This document shows positions 36,379-49,073 of a stretch of 64,000 bases of DNA, in pieces (position 1 is the stretch's first letter; every line of letters starts with the position of its first letter). The translations under genes were made by a program, and so were the position numbers. Location: NCBI GenBank assembly GCA_036785325.1, contig JAXIVH010000012.1, positions 5,149,727 to 5,213,726 of the forward strand, given 5' to 3'. This stretch comes from Urophycis tenuis. Its lineage: Eukaryota > Chordata > Actinopteri > Gadiformes > Phycidae. The notes under the pieces are model-generated. The model did no database searches, was not told the DNA's origin, and saw only the letters and a list, made by a program, of their open reading frames with translations.

Positions 36379-39300
36379 TGGACGGAGGTGTCTGGCGCGG
36401 TGTGGTCACCTGCTTGGTTGGAGATGTAGGTCATGTTGGAGGGGTCGTGGCCCACAGCCTCCTCGTAATGTTTCAGCGCCGTTTCAAAATCCTTGTTCTT
36501 ATACGCGGCGTTCCCCAGCTCTTTCGCCTTCAAGGCCTGGCGAAGAGAAATTTAAATTATGATTAAACATAATAATTACACACCAGGTGAGAGGGTAACC
36601 GAAATATAAGCGTTAATTAACTCGCCGCAAGTTAGTCGTGATTCATTATCACATCGTAGATGAAATAGGTGGCGTGGAAAAATATGGACTCCAGTGGGCA
36701 ACAGAATTAACATATCAACTCAATTAATAAATCTCCTGCAATTTGGTTTGGATTTATTGTGCCAATTACTCACGGCTTCAAAGCAATATTTGGTTGTCTT
36801 CTCCGCTCAGAGTGTTGATTGTGATGTAGCCCCGCCAGCCATTTGTGTTTAGCTTGCAAGTTTTGAGAGTGCCGCGGAAAAACCCATCCTTTACTTCTCC
36901 GTGACAGGCCGCAGTCACACTAGTCATCATAATTTCACAGGAACGACCCATTTACCACTTCCCAAATACACACACATTACCCATTCACCACTTCTCAAAC
37001 ACAGTCAGGCAGCCATTGCTAACGTAATGGCCTGAATCTATCAAAGTGGCCATTTCAAGTTTTATCGTGAGTTTAAGTGTAGGGTGCTTAGCCTTCAAGG
37101 CCAAATGGGATGAGTGGAGACGAGAAGAGAAAGTTAATGGGGGGGGGGGGGGGGGGGGGGTTATATATAGACTCAGGTAGGTTGACTCACCTTCCTCTTG
37201 TTGTCGGGCAGGTCTTCCTCTTTGGGAGCCGGGGGCTGGGTTGCTTTGGGTTTTGGGGGCGGGGCCGCCTTAGGCTCCTCCTCCTCATCCATGCCGGCCA
37301 GGTCTAGACCCAGCAGGACCGAGAGGGTGGTCATCACTCTGCGGTCCTGGAGCTTCCTACCGGCCGGGCAGATGGAGAACAGATGCTGAGGCTGCAGGGT
37401 TCCACGCTGGTTCTGGTCCAAGCCCGCATCACTTGTGATGAGCTGCTCTACGCTCTGGGCCAGCCGTGTACCGAAAGGCTCACAGCAGCAGATAGTGATT
37501 GACGTCAACTGATCGTCAAGAGGGCTTATACATTGTGACGTCACAGGGCAATGACCGCCGCCATCTTGGAAGCAAGGGGGCGTTGACAAGTTTTGTTGGT
37601 CGTAGCAGATTTTTGGTCCTATCATTTATCGGGACCTGATTTGTCATAATTTAGAGTTGTTTTTCTTTGGCCTAGATTAGATTATATTGATTTAGGACTT
37701 CAGTCCTACTACAATTCAATAAGACAGTATCAGCAACAAAATAATCCCATGACTCATCTGATGTACAAGCCCTACACTCTGCAAACCAAAATAGCTATAT
37801 TTTGCCTTGAGCTTTTAAGTATCACTGACACCATGTAGCACTATTTAGCCTTGCACTACACAGCAACAGCTAGCCATATGCTACGTAGCAACACCTAGCA
37901 TCATGCTATCTGGCATGTGCCATGTAGCAACACATAGTAACACATAGCATCATGCCATATAGCAACACTTAGCATCATGCTATGTTGAACCATTTAGGCC
38001 TGTGCCAAGTAGCAACACATAGTAACACATAGCATCATGCCATGGAGCAACACTTAGCACCATGCTATGTTGAACCCTTAAGGCCTGTGCTATGTAGCAA
38101 CACATAGTGGCACATAGCATCATGCCATATAGCAACACTTAGCATCATGCTATGTTGAACCCTTAAGGCCTGTGCTATGTAGCAACACATAGTGGCACAT
38201 AGCATCATGCCATATAGCAACACTTAGCATCATGCTATGTTGAACCCTTAAGGCCTGTGCCAAGTAGCAACACGTAGTAACACATAGCATCATGCTATGT
38301 AGCAACACATAGTGATACTACATCATGCCAGATTGAATTACTTAGGCCATTTAGCATTGTTAGCTATGTAGCAACACCTGACCCCAATGCCCATAGCACC
38401 ATTTAGCCGTGTGCTACGTAGCTCCTGAGGAGGTTCTGGTACGTGGAACGTACGTTCCGAGCTCTGACGGCCGGCTCTTCAGCTGCTCCAGCAGCTCTCT
38501 GTAGCTGGGGTCGGCCAGGAGCCCGCTGGTCCGAGGGTCGCTCTCCAGCTTCTCCAGCATGTTGGGCATGGCGAAGGGGTTCATCATCTTCTTCTCTGGG
38601 GAGGAAGACGCACGTTAGCAGAGAAGACTCCAAATAATACAAGGGAGAGTCCCTTCATGGGGGCAGGATGGAGGCTAGCTTTAGATCCTGAGGGTCTGCA
38701 GTCTGCCTGTGAGCAAAGCATGAACCTCTACCTGCTGCTTAATGATGCATCTCAAATCACTTAGAGTCTCTTGGAATAAAAGCCCCTGCAGGACAGCTTC
38801 ACAGTTGGTTAGCTCTAGTATTGAGGCGTGTGTGACACATCTTTGGTGGAGGCTGTGTTCCATGCGAGCCCCGGGGCTAGTTTGCGGACCGCGGCGCCCA
38901 CCTGCTAGCCGGGCCTCGATGTTCTGCAGGCCGTCCGTCAGCTGCTGGTTGTTGGGTTCCTGCCGGAGTCCATCCTGGTACGTCAGCTTGGCCTCCTCGA
39001 ACCGCCCCAGGAACTCCAGCGCCGCTGCCTTCCGAGAGTAACCCTGGTGGGCCCAGAGGAGGTTAGACCGGCGCGTCCGCACGCCGCTTTGTGTGACAAA
39101 GCGCTTGCTAAATGACTTCGTATGACGGCATGAAGAACATCTAGTTGATTTTGTGGGGGTTGGGGGCGGCGGGGGTGAAATGACAGCTACGCAAGCTCTT
39201 AGGCCCCATCCACACGATGCCAGATTTCGAAAACGGTCTGTCCCCCCCTCCATTTGTCTCAGCAGGGGGGCCAGACATTTCTCCGTAACGACGGCGTCAT

Positions 39301-42300
39301 TGCTGAAACGCATCTAGCTCTAGAAACGCTGTAGTACATATTCCTGACCTGTGTGTGGCGCTGTTTCAGCTACAGAAATCCACTGAAAAACAGTTTCATG
39401 TTGCAGAAGTGACAGATCCCCAACAACATGAAACTACCTAAACCACTCAGTCGATAAGTCAAACACAGGCAGTCAATTCATCATCCAACATCTTCCTCTC
39501 TCGGTTCCTGACATCAAACGTGTAAACTAGTTTGCACTGATGAGGAAAATCAGATAGACTATAAATTATCAATTTTGGAATATATATTCAATGTTGTGCG
39601 ATGTTAGGTCGGCGCGTTTTCACTTACCCGCCCATTAAATGGTTAATTTGTGGAGACAATCCAAAAGGAGATAAATAACCATATTTATTATTTATTTTAT
39701 TTCTAGAGTCATTCTAAAGGCATATCCTCCACATTTATTTCACTCCGACTCTGGCCGATGACATCATCGTTTGCGTTTCTGGTGTTCTCACGAAGCCAAA
39801 ACCTGAAACGTTTTCGACTTTTCCACCCTGGGACCTGGTTTAAAAAAAGTGCGGTTTCAGCCACCGAAAACTCCGTCTCCGTCTTTACGCTCGGCCTAAA
39901 CGCACAAGACATTTGCGGTTTCACTCGAAAATCGTCTCCGTGTGGATGGGCCCTTGATACTTTAACAACAACAGCCACCGTCTTTAAAGTATTGTGATGA
40001 AATGAAAGTCCAAACGACGGCAAACCGTTTCAGAAATCACACCATGAAAAATAAAAAATATCTTAAAAAAGGCAGTTTTCTCCACAAACTTGCGAGGTGA
40101 TGCTCGGTTCAGGGCCAAGATACTCCCCCTGGCAATATCCAGTCCCATAACGGAGCGGGTATTGATTCGGCGGCTCCGCGCCGTCATCAGGCACCACTTT
40201 GTGCTCACCTTGCCCCAGTCTGGCTTGATCTTGATGGTCTGGCAGGCGTCCTGCAGGGCGCTCTCGTAGTTCCCCTTCTTGGCGTAGGCGGCCGAGCGGT
40301 TGCTGAACAGGACGTGGTTGGTGGGGTCCAGCGCCACGGCCTCTGTGTAGCACTGCACCGCCTCATCCACCTTCCCCGCGCTGAGCGCCTTGTTGCCCTG
40401 ATCTTTCAATGCCGAAACCTGGCAACGCAACACAGGGGGGGGGGGGGGGGGGGGGGATGCGTGTTAGGAGTCACAACGCCGGGGATGATTTGGCTCAGCA
40501 GAACCCTTGGTTCTCCTCAACCTCAAAGACTAGGAGTTCTTAGAACATGAGTGGTAGGAAGACCCTCAGCCTGATTGTATTTAACTTTAAGTGACAACAC
40601 ATCGTTACAGCTGGGGTATTTGAATTTACTTTAGGACGGTACACGGCGTTACAGCTGGGGTAGGCAATTTATTTCAGAAGCCTTTTTGTAGAAATCCTCT
40701 TTACGTCGAGCCGGCAATCAACTGGCCACTCTATGCCATCGCAGATGATAATGACAATTTGGAATCCATCTACTGGCAAGTTCAAGTGTGTGCAGTTGCC
40801 TGCAATCTCAAACCTCACCACTAGATGCCACTAACTCTTACACACCGCACTGATAAGCGAGTCTTAAAAAGAAATAAGCTGTGAATTAAATGTGCCACAA
40901 ACATACAGCCCCGCGACTTCTGGGGGAATTTTGCGTACTGGCGCGGTTGTGGGTGACTCTCCAGCCTGGGTTCGATCCTCAATGACCATGCATCGACATT
41001 CCCTGCAAGTTGTTGTTGCTGCTGCTGCTGCTGCTGCTAACACAATATGAACCCAGGGTAGACAAGCTACAGCCCTGCTAATTACCCCCATGTGCGTGTA
41101 ACTGAAGGTGGGCGTACACCCACGCGTGAACACAAGAAGAGGGCGCCAGCAAAGCCCAGTAGCAGTATGACTAACCACTGAGCAGCCACACATTAAGACT
41201 TACTCATTCAGAACGCATTCTCACCAACAACAAACAGCTTAAGGCTTAATTAGAAGATAGCTGGCAACCCAAGCGATCGGGTCGCGTCGCCTCAACAAGG
41301 CCTCCTCGCTCAGCTGTTGCTGACAGACAGACAGGCAGGTGCGGAAACTGGCCGGGGCGCCAGATACAGTCGGCCACCTGGCATTTTCCCCCCATGCTTC
41401 ATCCCCCCGGGTACTGTAGAGGTTGACTGTGTTCTCTTTATGGTTTGAATGTGGTTTACTACTCACTCACTGAAGACATCGACAATAAACTGTGACACAG
41501 CCTGAAGTTGGGTTTCTTATCAATTGGCAAAGTACAAAGATTGAATAATTAACTTCCTAAAAAAAGAAGCCCATAAACACATCTGACACATCTGACAATT
41601 AATGTAACCAAAGCATGACAAATGCAATGTACTCAATTTAACAGAACATGTATTAACAAAACATTGCCAACTTCCTCTAAAGAACGCCGACCCCACCAGA
41701 AGCAGTCTAAATGACTGGAACTTTCCACGTCTTCACACAAGGTTGACAGAACATTCGAGACTGCTGTCGGAAGCCATGGCCCAAGATGATGGAGCCGACA
41801 CAAAAATAACCACGAAGTACCCCCTCCACCACCCTCCCGCTGCGAGCAAACTGCAGTGATTCAGGAGTCCACCCGAGTGCTTTTGGATGCTCACTCACTG
41901 TGCATGAGAAAGTGTTGTGTAGTTTCCTTTGACTTGCCCTTGCTGCTAAAGCTATGATCGCGTTATGCTGATGTGTGTGGCTGGGCAGGACAACTACCGT
42001 AGATACCAAGGCCTTCAAAAATATCCTCACCCACTAATAGCATTATCATTGTATTATTATTGTTATTATGAATAGCATATTATTAAAATAAAGATGCTAG
42101 CTCCCCATGGTAGCCGCTAGCTAAGATGGTCACCAGGCATGAGCCGTGATGCACTGGACTGTTCTTGACTCTGGAAATCAATACCTGCGCTTGGTTCTGG
42201 TCGGTACCACCAGGGACTGGTACCACCAGGGATCGGTACCCTGTGAGGAGCTACCCGAGTCTCACACCGACCCACCCTGACGTGTATCCTCAGGTTAGTA

Positions 42301-42498
42301 TTAGCTAGTTAGCTGCACCATGACACAAAGCAGTCTCATGCAAGAACATGAATTAATTCGACCAGAGGAGCAGTCAGCCTCGACCAACTGTGAATTGACA
42401 ATCCACCCGAGAGAGAGACATGTAATGTTTTCAAAACGTTTCAACCTCGTCTTTAAATCTATAAAATGCGGGCGAATGCAGATACTCACTTTCTCCAT
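30649..42498 (-). CDS. stip1: Stress-induced phosphoprotein 1 (HOP), HSP70-HSP90 co-chaperone
   Basis: Fourteen coding exons (42498-42490, 40418-40209, 39043-38902, 38595-38454, 37356-37191, 36536-36410, 36092-35990, 35695-35575, 35097-35001, 33838-33714, 33576-33540, 33404-33301, 32306-32134, 30721-30649) give 542 residues against 543 in human. Exon 1 encodes only Met-Glu-Lys. The order is TPR1 (about 4-110), DP1 (about 125-185), an acidic/proline linker (about 190-220), TPR2A (about 224-350), TPR2B (about 358-475) and DP2 (about 490-540), ending in GLIAIR. The carboxylate-clamp residues that grip the EEVD tails of HSP70 and HSP90 are all present: K8, N12, N43, K73, R77 in TPR1; K228, N232, N263, K300, R304 in TPR2A; K363, N367, N398, K428, R432 in TPR2B. 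The cytosolic protein bridges the two chaperones and passes clients such as steroid receptors between them. L302 replaces the human Tyr between clamp residues K300 and R304. The gene is divergent from kat5 and in tandem with rps6ka4. Confidence 0.97.
32640..32760 (-). repeat. Possible SINE fragment in stip1 intron 12
   Basis: On the minus strand a B-box-like GGTTCCATTCC occurs near 32670-32682 in a tRNA-like setting. No clear ends were found. Confidence 0.25.
32874..32962. repeat. (GT)n microsatellite, stip1 intron 12
   Basis: A nearly pure GT dinucleotide tract of about 90 bases between stip1 exons 13 and 12. Confidence 0.95.
36295..36376. repeat. (GT)n microsatellite, stip1 intron 6
   Basis: A pure GT tract of about 80 bases. 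In the stip1 transcript it is a CA repeat starting about 35 bases after the exon 6 donor, a position where CA repeats can bind hnRNP L. Confidence 0.95.
37815..38400. repeat. AGCAACAC/TAGCATCATGC minisatellite, stip1 intron 4
   Basis: Imperfect units of about 80-90 bases contain TAGCAACACTTAGCATCATG and GTTGAACCCTTAAGGCCTG. They fill the intron up to about 50 bases from the exon 4 donor at 38454. Confidence 0.85.
40950..41000 (+). repeat. Possible SINE B box in stip1 intron 1
   Basis: GGGTTCGATCCTC near 40968 matches a tRNA B box. A (TGC)n run follows at about 41018-41040. The element boundaries are not visible. Confidence 0.25.
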
Positions 42499-42510
42499 GG
42501 TGCGACCATG

Positions 42511-42650
42511 AGGTTCCTTCCAGAAGCTACTGTGAACGGAGCGCCGCCCCTGGACACAGGCAGGGTTGCCAGGTTCCGCTCTAGAAGCTACCCTGAGCGG
42601 AGCACCGCCCCCTGGACTCACTCAGGGTTGCCAGGTTCCACTTCAGAAGT
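42511..42650 (-). promoter_or_regulatory. Tandem modules with HSE-like TTCnnGAA motifs upstream of stip1
   Basis: Two tandem copies of a 60-62 base unit (42511-42570, 42571-42632) and the start of a third lie directly upstream of the stip1 start codon. Each unit junction holds a GAA/TTC inverted motif: a perfect TTCnnGAA at 42518-42525, a degenerate copy around 42579-42586, and TTCAGAA within a palindrome at 42642-42648. STIP1 is a known HSF1 target in other organisms. Binding here is inferred. Confidence 0.4.
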
Positions 42651-43054
42651 CCGCGTTCTCGGCGGGGGATACGGACACTGCGTCGATGAATACACCTCTG
42701 CAAATCCGGTTTATGGCATCCTGAGATCAGATATTACATACATATAATACTTATTATGCAACGTTGTTATGGTAGAAATAAACAAGAATATAGCAGATAT
42801 CAACAAGTAATTATTACAAATAAACAACTTTTTAATAATAAATTGACAAATGTTAATAACATAATTAATTAAAGTCCAAATTACATTCACCTCTGACTAT
42901 GACAGAGGTGGCTATGACAAATCCGTTTTTATTTTAATAGCGACCCAGAACCACAGTCTGTGATAAACACTACCATCCTGGAAGACAAATTGTTTCAATT
43001 TGTTTTACATTAGAGCAGGGGTCCAGGTTACGGTAGAAAGTATTGATCTGGTGA

Positions 43055-43082
43055 TGCTGACGATGATGATGATGATGCTGAC

Positions 43083-43161
<79 letters not shown>
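43055..43161. repeat. (GAT)n trinucleotide array between stip1 and kat5
   Basis: A pure GAT/TGA array with a GCTGAC interruption near its left end lies in the shared intergenic promoter region. The poly-Met and poly-His frames are artefacts. Confidence 0.95.
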
Positions 43162-43227
43162 GATAAATGTGTGAAAAGGTTTTAAAAGTCTCAATATAAT
43201 ACGTCTTTTAGATGAAGACATAAACAA

Positions 43228-43275
43228 AAGTAATATAAGATAAGACTTTATTGATCCCCCATGGGGGCAAATCAC
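43228..43275 (-). repeat. Retroposon-like tail with TTTATTGATCCCC
   Basis: The sequence around ACTTTATTGATCCC followed by CATGGGGGCAAAT resembles the terminal segment of a common teleost retroposon. It lies upstream of kat5 exon 1. A second copy occurs at 44613-44655. Confidence 0.4.
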
Positions 43276-43505
43276 ATATAGCAGCAGCATGAATTACAAA
43301 TGTGCATGGACTTAGTTAATTTGGTTAATTTAGTTAATTTTGTGGCTGTCAACTTCTGCGTCCTCAAATCTGTCCATGCAGCCTGCATCTGATCTTGGAG
43401 CATCTCCGCAGCACCAAGAGGTGTCTAGGGCGCGTGCAGCTCTATCTCTGGCGCGGACCGGCATTTTCCCACAACCCCCCGCTTCGACACTCACAGAGGA
43501 CGAAA

Positions 43506-46500
43506 ATGGCGGACAGCGCAGCATCGGTGGGTAACAAACGATGCTATTTCACTTCAAACGTTTCAGTTGTTTTATACGTGTCGATTAACATCACATTTTC
43601 CACAGGTTGAAATTGTTGAGGGCTGTCGCCTTCCGGTTCTTCGCAAAAACCAAGAGAACGAGGACGAGTGGCGTGAGTATTGTTGTGTTTTTGTCAGCGT
43701 TAAGCTAGCTATGCTAACACTTAGCTAGCCATAGGTGTTGTGAACAAACGATGTGGCCCCTGAAGCCTTGATAGAGGGTGGTTTACTTGTCTGAGAGACC
43801 CTATTGGCCTTGTGTCATATATTTTGGCAGAATTGGTTCTCTACAATCGAATCCATGTGTTGACATGTAGCTGTTTGACGTGTGGTCATTTATAAATAGC
43901 TTTTTACTGCGAATTCAAGCGAAAGACCATTTCAATTGGAATCCGAATGAATGTCACCTACAGTAAACACATACAATGCTTTGTGTGTGTTGGATTTGGC
44001 AGTTTAGGGAATATGTTGGATTAATTTCACAGTTCATCCTGTGATGCCACCTGCCTTATTATAGGACAGGTTAGAGATGACGTCAGGTAGGAGTAGGTCG
44101 GGGCTCTGCTACTTATCCTTTATATCGTTTCATAAAGACCGTTAGAATCTTTCTGTGGTCACTTTTTTGTTTTGCCTATCCCACGATTTTTGGATAAATT
44201 ACCTGAACATAATAGCCATAAACGGTAATGTAACACACAGTAATTGGGTGTATTGTATGTTGTGTGGTAATTATGAGCATCACAGTGAAACACATATTAT
44301 TAAGCAAAACATATTATATGCATAATTCTGTGCTGACTACTTTAAAGAACACCATTCGTTTACTATGAACAAAAATGCCATTATGACTAAGTCATGTTTT
44401 TGAGGCTGACATGCTCTGCTGGTAAAAACAAAATTGGGAGCAAGTTTTCTTTATTCTTGCAGCACTGGCCGAGATTCTCAGTGTCAAGGACATCCCTGGG
44501 AGAAAGCTCTACTATGTCCATTATATTGACTGTGAGTATGGTTTAATATATTCATATATCATGTCTGGAGAACAATCTCATGGCAGATTTGTTTGTGTGT
44601 GTAATGTGTAGATAGATAGATAAAAACTTTATTGATCCCCTAGGGGAAATTCAGGATCCAAATAGCTAAAAGACATGGAGACATCACGCATGACATACAA
44701 ACATACACAGGAATAATAAGGATAAAGTCTATGAGTACATAATGCACTTGCTCGTCTCTAGTCAACAAGCGTCTGGACGAGTGGGTCACCCCGGACCGGC
44801 TGGACGTGAAGAAGCTCCAGTTCCCCAAGAAAGAGGCCAAGACGCCCACCAAGAACGGGCTGCCGGGCTCGCGGCCCGGCTCCCCGGAGCGGGAGGTGGT
44901 GCGGGCCGCCCCTGCGCCCCAGGAGGCCCAGGCGGGCAGCATCTCCGCCCGGGCCGCCTCGCAGCCCACAGAGTCCTTCTCCGTCAGGCCGTCGCACGTT
45001 GCCACCGTGAGTTCACAGCGCGGCGGGGAGAGACACGCTGGATGTCGCCCGCTGGACAGTAGGGAGCAGCTCTCGGTACTTTGGTTCGTTAAAAGGATCA
45101 ATCTGGTGTTCAGAGCGCTGCGTTCCCCCTGAAAAAGTTGTGCTTTGATAGTTTTCATCACACAGGACTAAACAGTAGAACCGGACCAATATTGATGTTT
45201 GTTTGTTTTTTGTAATGACGGGATTTACTATCCATTTCTTTTCATTTATTTTGTAAAGTAACACTTGTTTTGCCATACTTTATAACGCCCCAAGTCGTCT
45301 GATTCCTCGCACTCTAAACCTAAAAATAATGTAAACGGCTCCAATGCATTTTAAAGTCTTATTTCACTGTGTATCTAAATTGTGTGTCCAATAGAATTAA
45401 GACGGGGTCGGTTTAACCCCCGCTGCCCTTCTCTTCCTTTTTGTCCGATTCAGCGGAAGAGTCTAGATCTCAACCTCCAATCCGCCACAGCGCCCTCCAG
45501 AGGCAAAACCCTCCCCACACCGGTACAGCGCGCCTTTCCCATCCTGCAGAGCTCTCACTGAAGCTCTGTGCTAAACCTGCAACTGATCAATACAACTGAT
45601 AGGCAATTCACCTGACCACCGTTGAGAGTTGACTGTTCCTTAGTGGGCACACAAGTCGCACTGCTCTGTCTAGCGGTCATGTAAATAGACATCCCATAAA
45701 TATGCGTTCATGTTGGAGCTGCAACTCATAATTAGTTTGACAGTCTGATGGTTATTAATCAGGTCATTGATAATGGTTGTCATTAATCCCTAGACTTGCA
45801 AATCAGAATAAAATGGCTGTATATATATGTATCTATATATGGCTGAACAGTTCTTGCCAAGGACATACGTATTTATATATGCTGACCTTGATTATTAATT
45901 TAAAGTCAAATAATAATTATTGACCTGCTACCAGTACTCTCACAGGACAAACTTATGTTTTGTGAAGTGAATGTACCGACCCATGACTTTCACATATCCA
46001 GACACAAACTCTACCGTACAAAGGACCAATGATGATGAAATGATGAATGATCTATTAATGTGTAGATTGAACGTGTGTTCGATGTAGTGTCACACTAACG
46101 TGTGTGTGTGTGAGAGAACCAAATCAAAATCTCCCACTCATCTCTGCCTCTCTAACCCCGTGTCGCCCCCCCCCCCCCCCCCCCCCCTAGAAACGGAAAG
46201 CCGAGTCCGTCTCCCTGGCAACACAGGCGTCCCCGGCGACCCCGGTCCCGTCGCTTCCGGACTCGGCCGAGGCCTCGCAGGCGTCGGTGTACCCGGCCGG
46301 CCGCGACACCAACACCTTCAACAACAAGGGCCGCGACGACCACGACCAGCTGTCCTCGCTCACCACGGTATGGGCTGAGACAGGGTCAGGCCCGAGGGGT
46401 CAGGGGCAGGCACGGGAGGTCAGGGTCAGGGCCCGGGAGGTCAGGGGCAGGGTCTGGGCCCAGGAGGTCAGGGTCTGGGTCTGGGTCTGGGCCGGGGAGG

Positions 46501-48983
46501 TCATGGTCTGGGTGGAGGCTAGCATTCAGATTCACGGTACTTTGTGAAGCGGAGGGAAATTGTGTGCATGTCATAATTTCTTTGCTCAAGATACAACTTC
46601 AGAAGTACAAACCTATTCATATGAAATAGTGAGGCAATAAAAATAGAATAATAAAAAAATATGCAAATGTTTGACATATTCTTGACAACACTATAAAGTA
46701 GCTCATATCCCTTCAGGGAGGCCTGAAGGGAGGGGTGGGATCTTTTTTCAGTTGGCTGCTTTGAAATCTAACCAACTGTGGTTGATTGCTCCGAGTGACC
46801 TGCCCTAGCGTCCTAGCGTCCTAACGCGGTGTTGTGGTTCTCTGCAGAACGGCACGGCCCGCAGACTCCTCCCCTCCCAGCCGGGAAGGAAGAGGAAGGC
46901 CAACTGCGGAGGAACCGATGAGGTTTGGAGCCTTTCACTGTCCCAGCGCTCCTCTCTTCAGCCAATCAGAACACTGTATTAGTCCCCAAGGGCCGATTAG
47001 TGGAGGCGTGTAGCATAGCGACTAACACAACACAGGAAACATTCAAACAGATATGGACAAAATATGATCGTAAGCGGTACACATTATGATGCTAGTGTAA
47101 TGCGTGAAATAAGAAAATAAGCACGGTTGCTAAAGATACCGCCTCGCTTCCACCAAGGCTGGCTGTAATTTATTTGGTTCAGTATTTCTGGATTGATTTC
47201 CCATTTCTACTTTTGATTAGCTCTGTCACAAGGGAAATGAAAACCAGTGACTCTGATGACTAAATCACTCGTGTGTTTTATCGCTGTAGAGTTTAGCAAA
47301 CTGTGTCTATGTTACGTTAGCTTACATTAGCTAACTGTCTATGTTACGTTAGCTTACATTAGCTAACTGTCTATGTTACGTTAGCTTACATAAGCTAACT
47401 GTCTATGCCACGTTAGCTTACATTAGCTTACGTTGGCTAACTGCGTCGGCTTACGTTAGCTAACTGTCTATGTTACATTAGCTTATGTTAGCTAACTGTG
47501 TCTACATTACATTAGCTGACGTCGGGCAACTGTTTCTACGTTACGTTAGCTTACATTAGCTAACTGTGTCTACCCTACGTTAGCTTACGTTAGCTAGCTG
47601 TGTCTATTTTAAATTAGCTTACGTTAGCTAGCTGTGTCTACGTTACGTTATCTTACGTTAGCTAGCTGTGTCTACGTTAAATTAGCTTACGTTAGCTAGC
47701 TGTCTCCCAACACAAAACAGCCAGTGAGACCGATGTTTGATAAACTGCTATTTGCATTCCCATTGTTAAGACTAGTGCTTTCTGTATTAAATCAGATGAC
47801 TATGTCTAAAACTGTAGACCGCAGTGCTAAAAATACACACAGATATTATTATAACATTTGTTTTGCTGCAACTCCAGAAGGAAATGAGTTTATGTCTCTC
47901 TAAAAACCCCCCCGATTTAGCTCACCAACCAGACCTTACCGTGAACGCTTTCATACGTCTGGCAGGAATCACCAGGAGTTAGTGTGTACTGAAGTTAAAC
48001 TGACAGTAGCACAGAAAGGGTCCCTGGTCAACAAAGAAACACAGCCCTCCTCTCAGACCCAGACAAGTTCTTACAAAACGCCCAACAGAACACATATTCA
48101 TCCACAGAATATGCATCGAGTGTGTGGAGAGAAAAATAAGGAAAAAAAAAGTCAGCTATCAGTTGGAATCACATCCCCACGCGCACACTCCACTCCCTGT
48201 TGATCACAACCTTCCTGCCTGTTGAATTGAGTGTTCCCAAAGCGTTGGCTCTTGTTTCTTTGTCAGATGGTAAAGGTTTTCCAGTATAACAGCCCCCGAT
48301 GTGCCAGTGTGTTTCTACCACAAGCAGAGGTCTGTTGGTTTTCTTCTCCTCATCGTTTCTGTCCACACCGTCCTGTCCCAGGGTCCAGCCTGTCTCCTGG
48401 CTGCTGTCCTCGCCTCTCCACCCTCAGACCCCTAGCTGTCGTCTGTCATTTAGTCCCAACACGTCCCTCCCTCCCTCCCTCCCTCCCTCTCTCCCTCGTG
48501 GTGGTCTTGATGTGTGCAGTCATTCTAAATGGACATTGATTTGTGTTAGGGCGGTGTTAACGTGTACAGGGGGGAGTAGAGGAACAAACGTTGACTTGTT
48601 ACTTGTCTGGAGCCCTGTTTGCTTTCTCTTTCTGTTCCTCCATGTCATCTCTCACTCCCCCCCCTCACATCTGTCTCCAGGCTTTATTGCCAATGGTCAT
48701 TTTCATTGACAGCACTTCAAGTAAAATGGGTTACAAAAATATGAGAAAATACAATTAAAAAAAAAACATGTTTTTACTTTGACTGCAATATTATAGAAAA
48801 GTGTTTGCATTGTAATTAGGGAAATCACTTTTTCTATCTCCCTGTCTTCTTCTCTCTTCTTTGGATCTCTGTCTCTGTCTCTCTCGCTCTGTCTCTCTGT
48901 GTCTCTGTCTCTCTCTCTCTGTGTCTCTGTCTCTCTCTGTCTCTCTCTCGCTCTGTCTCTCTCTGTGTCTCTGTCTCTCTCTG

Positions 48984-49073
<90 letters not shown>

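Larger units (their letters stand above)
42499..43505. promoter_or_regulatory. Divergent stip1/kat5 intergenic promoter region
   Basis: The stip1 start codon (minus strand) and kat5 start codon (plus strand) are 1007 bases apart, so both promoters must lie in or near this interval. The stip1 side holds tandem 60-base modules with heat-shock-element-like cores (42511-42650). The middle is AT-rich with a (GAT)n array (43055-43161) and a retroposon-like tail (43231-43270). The kat5 side is GC-richer, with no TATA box seen near either start. Confidence 0.6.
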
